Shown piece by piece: positions 55,384-64,000 of a DNA stretch of 64,000 nt. This DNA comes from Arctopsyche grandis. Taxonomy: Eukaryota > Arthropoda > Insecta > Trichoptera > Hydropsychidae. The stretch covers positions 9,894,579 through 9,958,578 of the forward strand of contig NC_135356.1 in the NCBI RefSeq assembly GCF_051622035.1, in the 5' to 3' direction. Position numbers and translations under genes: made by a program. Positions within the stretch are counted from its first letter, which is position 1. Each line of letters begins with the position of its first letter. The notes below the pieces were generated by a model. The model saw nothing but the letters and a program-made list of their open reading frames with translations. It was not told where the DNA came from and did not search any database.

Positions 55384-56059
55384 ATTTTATAAGTCTTATA
55401 TTATTTGTGATCAAAGTAGGTATACAATATGGGCCATATGTATAAACTGATTAGGTTTTATTACATATATGTAAATATACTTCTTCGAATTTTAAATGGG
55501 TATCTAAATATACGTAAAATTATTTCTATACTGCGAATTAAACCTTCTCTATTCTCATTTAAGGTGTACTGTGTATTTTACCTGTGAGTAAGATAAGAAA
55601 AAAATATATTTTTTTAATAAATAAAATAATAAGCATAATCATATATATAATATTATATTTGAATAACAAATAAAGTAAAAGAAAATATAATCTTTTTATT
55701 TTTAATTTCAAATTGACCATATGATTCATATTGTACATATGTATGTATGTAGAAAATGCAAATATCAACCGCCCCTAAGTTATTTTGAACTTATCTCATC
55801 TCAAAATAACTACATCGCTTCACTATTCCAAGAAAACCCACCCATAGAAGGCCAACAGTTATGCACTACATATTTTACTTGCAGATTATTTTTATTAAAT
55901 TGATTGACATTACAATAAAATGAAGCGTCAACAGGAATCTATTTCAATAACATAATATAAATATGAATTTTTGAATTATATATTTAATTAAATTATTAAA
56001 TTTAGCTGAATAGCCTTCACGTTTCGCAACGCTAAGGTTCATACGTGACTTATTAGTAC
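55384..56059. other. AT-rich spacer downstream of FAR
   Basis: No exon or repeat end recognised. Confidence 0.35.
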
Positions 56060-56362
56060 CTTTATATTTTTGATTTTTTAAATGATTTTTATTATTACGA
56101 AATTATGTTCACAATACATCTTATATCTATTTTAATAGCTACTGATCTACTGATCATGATCTATTTTACAATTTAATTTAATTTGGTTAGTAATCATAGT
56201 ATTATATTATTATAATGTTAATGTACAGCATAATAGGAAAAAGAGCTCATAAACCTACATATTTACAATTCTTATAAATGCTCATAATACATCTAATACA
56301 TAATATTAATTAAAGACTCTGTAAAGTCGACGACCTAAAGCAGACTGTGTTTAGGTAATTGT
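56060..56362 (-). repeat. Jockey-like LINE 3' UTR fragment
   Basis: TTATTATTACGAAATTATGT, TCACAATACATCTTATATCT and AGCATAATAGGAAAAAGAGC are the family UTR. It stops where the reverse transcriptase codons would begin, replaced by the element at 56369. Confidence 0.75.
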
Positions 56363-56368
56363 GCACGT

Positions 56369-56996
56369 GTTACAGTTGAAGTGTATTTCCAGTTGTAATA
56401 TATGTTGACTAGTTGGAATATATTCCATGTAACCTGTTACCAATTTCCGTTATACATAGTTGAAGTGTATTTTCGGTTGTAATATATTTTGACTATGTAC
56501 ATAGTTGGAATATATTCCGCATAACCCACGTATGTAATTTGATTCATATGGCAAATTACATTCCAACTGGTCAAAATATGTATATTACAACTGAAAATAT
56601 ACTTCAACTATAATTTGGTATCGGGTAAGATGGAGAGGTTAGGTTTTCGTGAAAACCTCACTCGACTAGTAAATTGAGCTGAAAAGTCACATTTTTTTGT
56701 TTTGAATACATTCTTAGAGTTGTCGAAATACTCATATTATATGACTGAGTCATATACATTACTTTTATTCGTAATAACTAGCAAATATCAACGCATTATT
56801 GAATTCTAAAGCATTCGTAAAAACATCAGAGCTGTCAAAATTCAACTGTTATATTACAACTGGCGTACATTGTTGAAAGTGTATTTGCGCTTGTAGAGAT
56901 ATAATTTACTAGTTGAATTTTATTCAAATATGAATGACCTAAAACGGCAGTTTGAATATATTACAACTGAAAATTCACTTTGACTGTAACATATAC
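56369..56996. mobile_element. Inverted-repeat element, TTACAGTTGAAGTGTATTT family (copy 2)
   Basis: It starts GTTACAGTTGAAGTGTATTT and ends with the inverse AACTGAAAATTCACTTTGAC then TGTAACATA. The left terminal segment is doubled (56371 and 56458), as in copy 1. Internal AACTAGCAAATATCAACGCA and AAACATCAGAGCTGTCAAAA are shared with 31912-31980. Confidence 0.7.
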
Positions 56997-57029
56997 GTTT
57001 GTAATATAGTGTTCGGGTTGGGACAACGT

Positions 57030-57300
57030 GTTTCAAAAGTACATGTGTAAAATTTGGCATTAATTTATGGAGAGAATTTTGTTTACAACAATACTTTAGC
57101 TATACGCCAGCACGCGTGATACATGCGATGGCAATCCAGGCGATAACTTACCCCATGGGGTGTTTTCGTTGATATTTTGATGATTCCCATATTTGAATAA
57201 ATGTAGGAAAAACTTGTCGAAATAATAAAATTGTACGAATTAGCAATGACACCAGGATACGCCCATCATAGCTGGAGTCTATCTAGGCACGCCGTGTAGT
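57030..57300. repeat. Diverged relative of the 37.8-kb fold-back
   Basis: ATTCCCATATTTGAATAAAT, GTAGGAAAAACTTGTCGAAA, TAATAAAATTGTACGAATTA and AGCTGGAGTCTATCTAG match 38212-38315. Confidence 0.6.
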
Positions 57301-57448
57301 ATGATTCAGTATGTATGCGCCCTAATAAGTTTTTCGGAATATACTATTTATTGATTTGAATCCACTATTAAAAATATATTAACAAATTCTGGTGAAGTAT
57401 TCAACTTTAACTCTTTCAACCAAAATGTGTAGGAATAAGTGAAAATAC

Positions 57449-57842
57449 TGTTACGTAGGGGTGGGTGGAGGATCCAAGTAAAACGCCAAAGTCGTGTCAC
57501 AGCATTTATTGGTGATTAAGAAGATACACGCACTGGCAGTGCTCAGTTCAGAATGTCTTGATATCGCCTAACTACCGCCTTATAACAGATAGGTCTCTCA
57601 AGGCATTTTCGACGTCCGGTTTGTTTACCTATTGTTATGGTCACGTACTAGATGTGCCACGGATATCGGTTTCACGCTACCGCTGTGGGTTCTGAGAACT
57701 CTACCAGAATGAGACCGAGTTACCGCTACCCCCGCTAAGTGCATTCGGGGGTATCTCACTGTTAAGCCTGGAGATAATCCTCGAAACCAATTATAACGGT
57801 TACACAGTCTCTGGGATCCTACTCGGCCTAATCTCTCTTACA
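57449..57842 (+). mobile_element. Solo LTR (Gypsy-like), third copy
   Basis: It starts TGTTACGTAGGGGTGGGTGG like the others and ends about TCTCTTACA. The flanks ATAC/TAAC do not form a clean duplication, so one end may be altered. It lies directly before a SINE. Confidence 0.7.
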
Positions 57843-57844
57843 TA

Positions 57845-58236
57845 ACTAGTGGTTAGCATATATGCTTTCAAACATAGTAGTCACGGCTTCGAGACCCACT
57901 TTTTGCAGCTGACTAGACCTTGGTTTGTGACTCCAGGTCGATCGTTTCCTACCAGAGTTTGCCAACTTATCTGATTTTCAGTGAAACGGTTCCAACAAAT
58001 TGCCAACCTTTACCCATTTCTCGCAATTTTCGAGTTTTCAGCTTTGCAAATTTCGCTGATATCGAAATTTGACAATTTATATAAAAAAATGCTCCAAAAA
58101 TGTAAGTGTATCGAAAAAATGTATCCATAGATGTCTCTATGATGCTTTGTTAAAACTATTCAAAAAATTGTGTATCAATGTTTGTAAATGGCCAGGAAGG
58201 CGCATTGGGGTATACCTGTTAGGCCTTCCTGGTGTA
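57845..58236 (+). mobile_element. tRNA-derived SINE, uninterrupted copy
   Basis: A box-like AGTGGTTAGCATA near 57849 and B box-like GCTTCGAGACC near 57886. The body has GTGACTCCAGGTCGATCGTT and TCCTACCAGAGTTTGCCAA, followed by the stem-loop tail. About 390 bp, matching the length of the split copy once its LTR is removed. Confidence 0.75.
58192..58232 (+). repeat. Conserved stem-loop, CCAGGAAGGC stem (SINE tail, copy 2)
   Basis: CCAGGAAGGC (58192-58201) pairs perfectly with GCCTTCCTGG (58223-58232). The loop is GCATTGGGGTATACCTGTTA plus G. Confidence 0.85.
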
Positions 58237-58860
58237 TATGTATGTAAAAAATAAAATATCCATTGATAAACGAATACCAGGCATCTGGATGATAATGACT
58301 CATTGAGATTCCATCAATGTATGTGTGTACAATCTTTTATTAATTTCTAATTAGTTTGAGTTGAAGTTTTTGAATTTTAAACTGAGCTTTTAAAAGCCGT
58401 TCGATTGTTCTTCTGTTGATTTCAATTGTTTCAATATGGCATCTGAGATGTTTTAATTTCGACGGTGTAAGGTTATCTCTCAGATTCGAAATGTCGCGTT
58501 TAGCCGGAAACTAAACGCGGGAAGCTGCACGATAATGGCGGCCGATAAGAGAACCACTCGGCGATATTTACTGAATTATATGCTCTCATTAATACAATAC
58601 ATTACAGACAAAGTCCATTCGTCGAATGATTTCGGCTCACGGACTGCAGTGGTCACTCTAACGTGGTCAATTTTAATAAATCACTTTTGGAAACTGCTAC
58701 TTGTCATCCTTCACTGTCGTTGTTGTTTTTCCCCTTACAACACATAAGATGGATTCTATGCATATTATAGGAAGTTAATTAGATTTTGCATTGAATTCCA
58801 ATATATTATTAATAATATAACTCGAATTTATGTATACATCTATCTATATACATATGCATA
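58237..58860. other. Spacer with a GC-richer patch and small hairpin
   Basis: CGCGTTTAG (58495-58503) pairs with CTAAACGCG (58511-58519). Just after it, ATAATGGCGGCC opens a 70-codon frame (58535-58747) that I cannot link to any family. Not called as a gene. Confidence 0.3.
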
Positions 58861-58869
58861 TAAATCAAT

Positions 58870-59398
58870 GTACCGTGCGACTTACGAGCGACTTGGTTGA
58901 GGGCGACCAGACCAATGCATGCAGGTAGATGGGACATGCCACACCCGTCAAATTGGTCGTCGCACACATTTCCATATATTTTTTCGTGGCGCGCAACTAA
59001 TCGGTCGACAAAGTTGCACGGTGCGGCCCGGCCCATTGTCTGTTCGTCATACACTTATGCATTCCTATACCATTCAACCGATTGCGATGAAACTTACAAG
59101 AGTTATTGTGTGCATGTCCGCAGAGGTTCCTGTGAAAAAAATCCCCCAAAAAACGGGAATGAGTGGCATTGCATGGTAAATAATTTTAAATCAGTTCGCA
59201 ACCTACGTTTTTAGGTTAAAATAAACAATTGAATAATTGAAAAAGTGTTCGCTGTCTTCTATTTTTTTTTTAGTCAAGTTCACCACCTGCGTTTTTCCAA
59301 GAAATGGGAATGGGGACGAGAATGGGAATGGGAACAGGAACGGGAACGGGAACTGCATGCGTTATTGTGCCATTGCAACGCATGCCGGGTTCAGCTAG
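58870..59398 (+). mobile_element. Helitron-like element, family 2, with clear 3' end
   Basis: The 3' end is well defined: GCATGCGTT (59355-59363) pairs with AACGCATGC (59377-59385), then CGGGTTCAG-CTAG, followed by T at 59399. A hairpin about 10 bases before CTAG and insertion before T are Helitron hallmarks. A (GGGAAY)n tract precedes it (59307-59353). The text CAACCGATTGCGATGAAACT (about 59088) is of the kind found inside such repeats. The 5' end is not located, so the start is approximate. Confidence 0.6.
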
Positions 59399-59541
59399 TG
59401 AATAATAAAAATGACATAATGAGAAAATGTTTTTATATGGGGAATACCGTAATTATGAGGATTGTTCTTATTACTAGCCTCATATCGGCGTGCTTTCGCT
59501 TTTTCGTCTGACGATTTATTTTATATGATATGGTATTGATA

Positions 59542-59735
59542 TGTTACAGTCGAAGTGAGTTTTCAGTTGTAATATATTCCAACTGGCGTTTTAGTTCATT
59601 CATATTTGAATAAGATTCAACTTGTAAATTATATCTCTACAAGCTCAATTATATTATAATTTCAACAGTGTACCCAGTTGTAATATAAAAGTTGAGTTTT
59701 GACAGCTCTGATGTTTTTACGAATGTTTTTTCAAG
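59542..59735 (-). mobile_element. Fragment of the TTACAGTTGAAGTG family (copy 3)
   Basis: TTACAGTCGAAGTGAGTTTT, TTGTAATATATTCCAACTGG and GACAGCTCTGATGTTTTTAC match 31960-32130 in inverse. The other half is absent. Confidence 0.65.
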
Positions 59736-60045
59736 ACATGCATGAAGCGATTGGGTATTTTGTCATTGTTAGGTAGGTAGAAAAAGTCTGCTCTAAATCA
59801 CTCGTATTTGGGATATTGGCGTCTGAGAGCTTCTGAATACGATGGTCTATTTCAGGCCACCCCCAACTAAGCTCTCACTAAAGTGTGCAAGTGTTCAGCG
59901 AAGAAATGTTAATATTTAATACAAGACAAAATTCCATATTTTGACAAAAAGTTATAATTCAAATCTCAAATGTGGGCATATTATATTTGTATTGGATATC
60001 CGAAAAATTTTTACGCCTGCGGCGTATGTTTTTATTATTTAGCTC

Positions 60046-60117
60046 ATTGTAGCGTGTTGGAGAGGCCTTCATCCAGCAGTGGATGGTGAGTGGCTGTAAA
60101 TGATGATGATGATGATA
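60046..60117 (+). repeat. RTE-type LINE 3' terminus with (GAT)n tail
   Basis: GGAGAGGCCTTCATCCAGCA then GTGGATGGTGAGTGGCTGTA ends in ATGATGATGATGATG. The phrase GAGGCCT..(A/G)TCCAGCAGTGGA followed by a short tandem tail is the usual 3' end of insect RTE elements. The reading WRGLHPAVDGEWL and stop also fits. Confidence 0.6.
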
Positions 60118-60212
60118 TGTATACTTATATTGTATATGACATCAAAAATATGTATACTTATATTGTAAATGAGTATATGACATCAAAAATATGTATACTT
60201 TTATTGTATATG
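60115..60212 (+). repeat. Imperfect tandem repeat, ~33-41 bp x 3
   Basis: ATATGTATACTTATATTGTA is repeated three times, each copy followed by ATGACATCAAAA or part of it. Confidence 0.75.
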
Positions 60213-60617
60213 ATGTTTTTAATTATACATATGCATATGTAAGTCATCGTTCTTCGTTAAATTAAAATTAGTCTTCCATCTTCATAAGAAAAATTTGTTG
60301 TTTAAGTTGTTTTGCGGCCTAAAAGGGTTCCAAAGTGAATTGACTCAAAAAGGTTCTCATTTTATTAACGCCTAAAAGTAAGTGTTTTTTTTTTATTGCA
60401 AAATACATAATCAAGGAGTTATGTAAGTGAAAAATTTCAAGATTTTTTTAGTGTTCCATCGTCGAAAAGTTTGTAAAACCCTGGTCTAATTGGACTTACA
60501 TATATCATATTCATATATGTATGTATATTTAATTATTTTTGTATTTGTTTATAAAAATATCTGTATTTTGTACACAATCACTGTCAATCTTGTTTTTGAG
60601 ACTTTTATTTAAAATAT
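60213..60617. other. AT-rich spacer, nothing recognised
   Basis: No exon or repeat end recognised. Confidence 0.35.
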
Positions 60618-61190
60618 TTGATTTTTAAATGTTTTTTATTATTACGAAATTATGTTCACAATACATCTTATATCTATTTTAATAGCTACTGATCTACTGA
60701 TCATTTTCTATTTTACAATTTAATTTAATTTGGTTAGTAATCATAGTATTATATTATTCTAATGTTAATCTACAGCATAATAGGAAAAAGAGCTCAAAAA
60801 CCTATTTACAATCCTTATAAATGCTCATAATACATCTAATGCATAATATTAATTAAAGATTCTCTAAAGTCGATGACCTAAAGCAGATTGTGTTTAGGTA
60901 ATCTGTGTGTTATACCTGAAGGGTATAGACATTTTGTTGTAATCACCGAGACTCTTCACAAGTGTGTTAGTATGGTTATTAGTGATTCTGTCATAGAATC
61001 TACTGGTTAGTTTGTTAGTAATGTCTGTAACAAACGGAATATTATAAATGGCATGCATTTTTTTCAAGTTAGTATATATGGGTGTATTATAAATTATTTT
61101 TAGGGATTTATTTTGTATTACTTGGAGCTTGGAAAGGGTAGTATTCGAGGCGTTATTCCATACAGGTGAAGCATAGGTTAATATCAAATT
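60618..61190 (-). pseudogene. Jockey-like LINE 3' end: RT C-terminus plus 3' UTR (best copy)
   Basis: The minus strand from 61187 encodes MILTYASPVWNNASNTTLSK, LQVIQNKSLKIIYNTPIYTN, LKKMHAIYNIPFVTDIT and on to NTQIT with a stop near 60894. YASPVWNNAS...LQ.IQNK.L..I.N.P is the jockey-type post-catalytic region. The catalytic domain is missing. The 3' UTR runs to the T-rich end at 60618. The intact frame suggests this is the youngest copy in the window. Confidence 0.87.
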
Positions 61191-62548
61191 CGATATATTC
61201 GAAGCATATTTAAAATATCAAATTCGATATATGTCTTAAAATCTTTATTGAATCGGGTTGACGTTCGACACTTAAATTACATATATTTCTTAAATGGAAT
61301 TAAATTAGAAGAAATGATTATAATATTAGAATTTTTACTTATAGTATGAATATGTAAATTTGATTACATTGGATAACTTAAGAAGGTTGACGACATCTGT
61401 TGTTCTGAGTTTACACTGATTTGAATGGTAGCGGTTCGGTTTGGCTGTTGTGAAGTGAAGTGCCTCATGTTGAACAAGCGTGGGCGTCAGTCAACATTTG
61501 CATTGCGTCGTATAACACGTTTATATGAAAATATTAAAATTTAATTTACCAATCATTCGACAGACATGAATCATTTTTGTTATTCTAAGTTTCAGAAGTT
61601 ACTGTAACGTCCACAATTATGATTTTAAAAATGGGGGAGGAGGTGCTATAGAAAAAAATGTATTTTTCATCTTATCTTTTGATTTTGAAATGTTTATATA
61701 TGTAGTATTGTCAAAGCATACCAATCAGTCGATCTTGTAATGTTTAATTACGAATATACTGTATGTATATGAGCTATGAGTTATTCTATGATTCTAATTG
61801 CTACGGTTATCGTAAATACATAGAATACAATTTATTGTTTTTAAAGTTTGTGGTCGATAGAATCATATGTTAACCGAATTCATGTTTAAATAAGATTTAT
61901 TTTTTACTTAATGATATGTATTGATATTGAATTACTTACTATAATTCTGTACATTTTCTTAGTTTTGTGAGGATAATGCGACATATTTGGATATGGGCTG
62001 CCATCTTGAGAGTTGGTACAGGTTCCAGCATGTTGGTAGGTCAAATAAAATAGTCGTGTGTTAAATCACCACGTCGTCTCACCATAGTTTCACGAATGTA
62101 TTTATAAATAAAAACATACAAATTATTAAAAGAAAAAAAAAGATAATGGTCTGCATCAGTTGCATCAAAATGAACCCAATAGGGCATATTACACTATCAA
62201 TATTATCCCTATCACCAGTACGCGCTCGATAGCCATGGAGAATATTGATGATATTTCAGAAACCGTGTCGGGAATAAATTTAAATAAGCACATTCTTTCT
62301 TACGAGACTTGCTCGGCATTATGGTAACCGAATTATAGGAATTAACTTAATAAATGTAAAAAAATTATGACTACATATATTGTTTTGTTTTAAAATCCAA
62401 TTTTTATCGAACGCCTTTTGTGGCGTTTTCTTTTCAACGCAATCGATCAAACAAGCAAAACACATGTATCTTCCACAAACTCATAATGTTGTAGATAACG
62501 TTGATAGTTCGAAACCATCCTTCAATATCGTGACCTTGAGATTAATAT
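61191..62548. other. Intergenic spacer, nothing recognised
   Basis: CAAATTCGATATATTCGAAG and ATCAAATTCGATATATGTC near 61187-61235 form a short duplication. No exon recognised. Confidence 0.35.
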
Positions 62549-63050
62549 TGTTACGTAGGGGTGGGTGGAGGATCCAAGTAAAAAGCCAAAGTCGTTTCAC
62601 AGCATTTATTGATGATTAAGGAGATACACGCACTGGCAGTGCTCAATCCAGAATGACCTGATATCGCCTAAGTACTGGCTTATAAGGGGTAGATCTCTCA
62701 GGACGTCTAATCTGTTAACCTATTGTATAGTCACGTATTCGGATATGTATTCCCACGACATTCGGTCCCACGGTATGGGTCAGTTCTGAGAACTCCACGG
62801 GATCGAGTATCGCTATCGCCAAATTCTTTAATAAACTTAAGATAAAAATAAATCAAATTTTTATTAATTTTACTAAAAATTATACAATAAAACTATAATA
62901 TTTATAACCAATAAGAAATTTCTTAAAGAAATTGTTAAATATAATTTTCAAGTTAAATAATCCTTGAAACCAATTATCACGGTCGCGCGGTCTCTAGGAT
63001 GCTACCTGGCCTAATCCGATTGCCGGCGGCTCTTTTTAGTATACGTTACA
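62549..63050 (+). mobile_element. Solo LTR (Gypsy-like) with internal insertion
   Basis: It starts TGTTACGTAGGGGTGGGTGG, ends TATACGTTACA and is flanked by ATAT on both sides (62545-62548 and 63051-63054). About 137 bp of AT-rich sequence (62821-62957) replaces the middle part present in the other two LTRs. Confidence 0.8.
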
Positions 63051-63107
63051 ATATTAACATACTAGAATCACGATCCATATTGATAGTGTAATATACCCTG
63101 TTGCGAT

Positions 63108-63262
63108 CACGCACACGTTACTAAAATCTCGATCAGTGAACACCTGGAACTCGAAAATTCCATCCCACGTGAACTATCATACTAATGAGAACTCGAGTGC
63201 CAGATATTCCGTATTCGCGATTTTTATAGCAACGATTATCGTGTGCGCGATCGCAATGCGCG
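63108..63262. repeat. CTCGATC-type MITE, copy 4, upstream of the right-edge gene
   Basis: TTGCGATCACGCACACGTTA, CTAAAATCTCGATCAGTGAA, AACTCGAGTGCCAGATATTC and GTGCGCGATCGCAATGCGC form the family's inverted layout. It ends about 240 bp before the start codon at 63503. Confidence 0.65.
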
Positions 63263-63502
63263 AAATAGACCGTTTACCCTTGCAATCAAATTTATGAGAG
63301 TGTATGTATGTATGTTGTTATGGCCGACAACGCGCGCGTTGAATTTGTCTCGCGAGCGACGCTTGTACAATGTTGTCGCTGTGATTTGCCGGCACTCAGT
63401 TCGCCGCCGGCGTTCGGTGTGCGTGGTTGTGTGTGGGGGGCTGTTAGTGTCGCGCGTTTGTTTATCTCATAGTTTCGCGGGTCAGCTGTATTGTGCACCG
63501 CT
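63263..63502 (+). promoter_or_regulatory. CpG-rich 5' region of the right-edge gene (promoter/5' UTR)
   Basis: CpG dinucleotides are dense (GACAACGCGCGCGTTG, TCGCGAGCGACG, TTCGCCGCCGGCGTTCGG), in contrast with the AT-rich surroundings. No TATA box in clear position. A CpG-rich 5' end fits a housekeeping or developmental promoter plus 5' UTR. The transcription start is not determinable by eye. Confidence 0.45.
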
Positions 63503-63649
63503 ATGGCGGCATGGTGCAAGGGTGCAAGGCTCCTAGTGGCCCTAGCGGCCCTCGCACTCTCTCCGACCCTGGGTCAGGACCAAGGACAGACACCAGCCCT
63601 CAACAGAGGACCACCCGCCACTTGCACCAACGACTTGGGAATGCCTCAG
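63503..63649 (+). CDS. First coding exon of a secreted/membrane protein, possibly discoidin domain receptor
   Basis: ATGGCGGCATGG opens 49 codons. MAAWCKGARLLVALAALALS is a classic signal peptide, with likely cleavage after about residue 24 (PTLG/QDQ). The mature start is rich in Q, P and G, and the exon ends ATCTNDLGMPQ. A cysteine followed by LGM is how discoidin (F5/8C) domains begin, for example in discoidin domain receptor tyrosine kinases (C..PLGM..G.I). The exon ends at phase 0 before GTATAT. ATG at 63503 is chosen because the signal peptide follows directly. Later exons lie beyond the window, so the identity rests on a few residues. Confidence 0.7.
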
Positions 63650-64000
63650 GTATATATCTACATCTATATCTTCATACAATAACTCTGGTTTCTATTTCCG
63701 TCACTTCCCGCTCAAATTCAAATTTCCCGCGTATGCATTTTGGACCGCACACGAATTTGCACGCCTTATCCTTTTTTTTTAATTTAACTAATTTTTTCGC
63801 AATAGAAAATAAAATATATTTTTACATGATTTAAAGCCGGAAAAAAGATTATTTTTTAAAATCATATACATTTTATTATAATTCTTGACACATATTTAAT
63901 TAAAAGTTTTGTAAATATAGTCATTTTCTATCGTCAAATCTATTTGAAATTTATTTAGTTTTAGAATTGTTTAAGCTATTTATTTTAAACTTTGAAAGCA
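63650..64000 (+). other. Start of the first intron of the right-edge gene
   Basis: Begins GTATATATCTAC. Composition returns to AT-rich immediately. No further exon before the window ends. Confidence 0.6.

Noticed and set aside
58897..59214. Overlapping 81-105 codon frames on both strands near 58.8-59.2 kb
   Set aside because: They lie in a repeat ending with a Helitron-like 3' terminus. Open frames on both strands at once with no family match suggest composition, not coding.
1..64000. CRISPR array, operon or prophage-like system
   Set aside because: No regularly spaced identical repeats with unique spacers, no dense co-directional genes and clear spliceosomal introns. The window is animal nuclear DNA.

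Overview
This window looks like AT-rich, intron-bearing animal DNA, almost certainly from an insect. The evidence is a split fatty acyl-CoA reductase gene of insect type, jockey- and RTE-type LINE fragments, tRNA-derived SINEs, many MITEs, long (TA)n tracts and frequent TACATATGTA-type microsatellites. There is no bacterial-style gene packing, and most long open frames are chance frames or (TA)n artefacts. I cannot name the species.

Genes are sparse. (1) At the left edge, 341-465 is the last coding exon of an unidentified + strand gene, with a short basic C-terminal tail and a plausible 3' UTR to about 1320. (2) 48037-55236 holds a complete seven-exon gene (508 residues) for an insect fatty acyl-CoA reductase; all splice sites and phases join cleanly. 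(3) At the right edge, 63503-63649 is the first coding exon of a secreted or membrane protein whose last residues resemble the start of a discoidin (F5/8C) domain, possibly a discoidin domain receptor. The three genes share a strand, but nothing suggests a functional link.

Nearly everything else is transposable-element debris, and much of it can be sorted by its ends. The element types seen are: a 619-bp hAT-type element with perfect 8-bp target duplications (5471-6089); a Mutator-like MITE (2245-2741); a TTAA-inserting MITE family with a GAGGGCTGKACACC terminus (at least eight whole or partial copies); a piggyBac-like TTAA-CCCTTTG family that one of those MITEs has entered; fold-back elements with long arms (3.5, 9.3, 10.7, 33.7, 37.8 and 38.9 kb); two Helitron-like non-autonomous families; three copies of one solo LTR, two with ATAT duplications; tRNA-derived SINEs; dead-on-arrival jockey-like LINE 3' ends; an RTE reverse-transcriptase fragment lying between two (TA)n arrays; and decayed hAT and Tc1-like transposase C-termini.

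The most interesting non-genic signals are five. One is a stem-loop found five times whose loop is conserved while its stem changes on both sides. Another is a set of unrelated repeats, each carrying a run of roughly 16-bp 'phrases'. A third is a TTAA MITE whose empty site survives twice in paralogous repeats here. The fourth is a composite fold-back made by inverted duplication of another repeat's core. The fifth is the RTE fragment captured between (TA)n tracts. I found no CRISPR array, operon, rRNA gene or intact tRNA gene.
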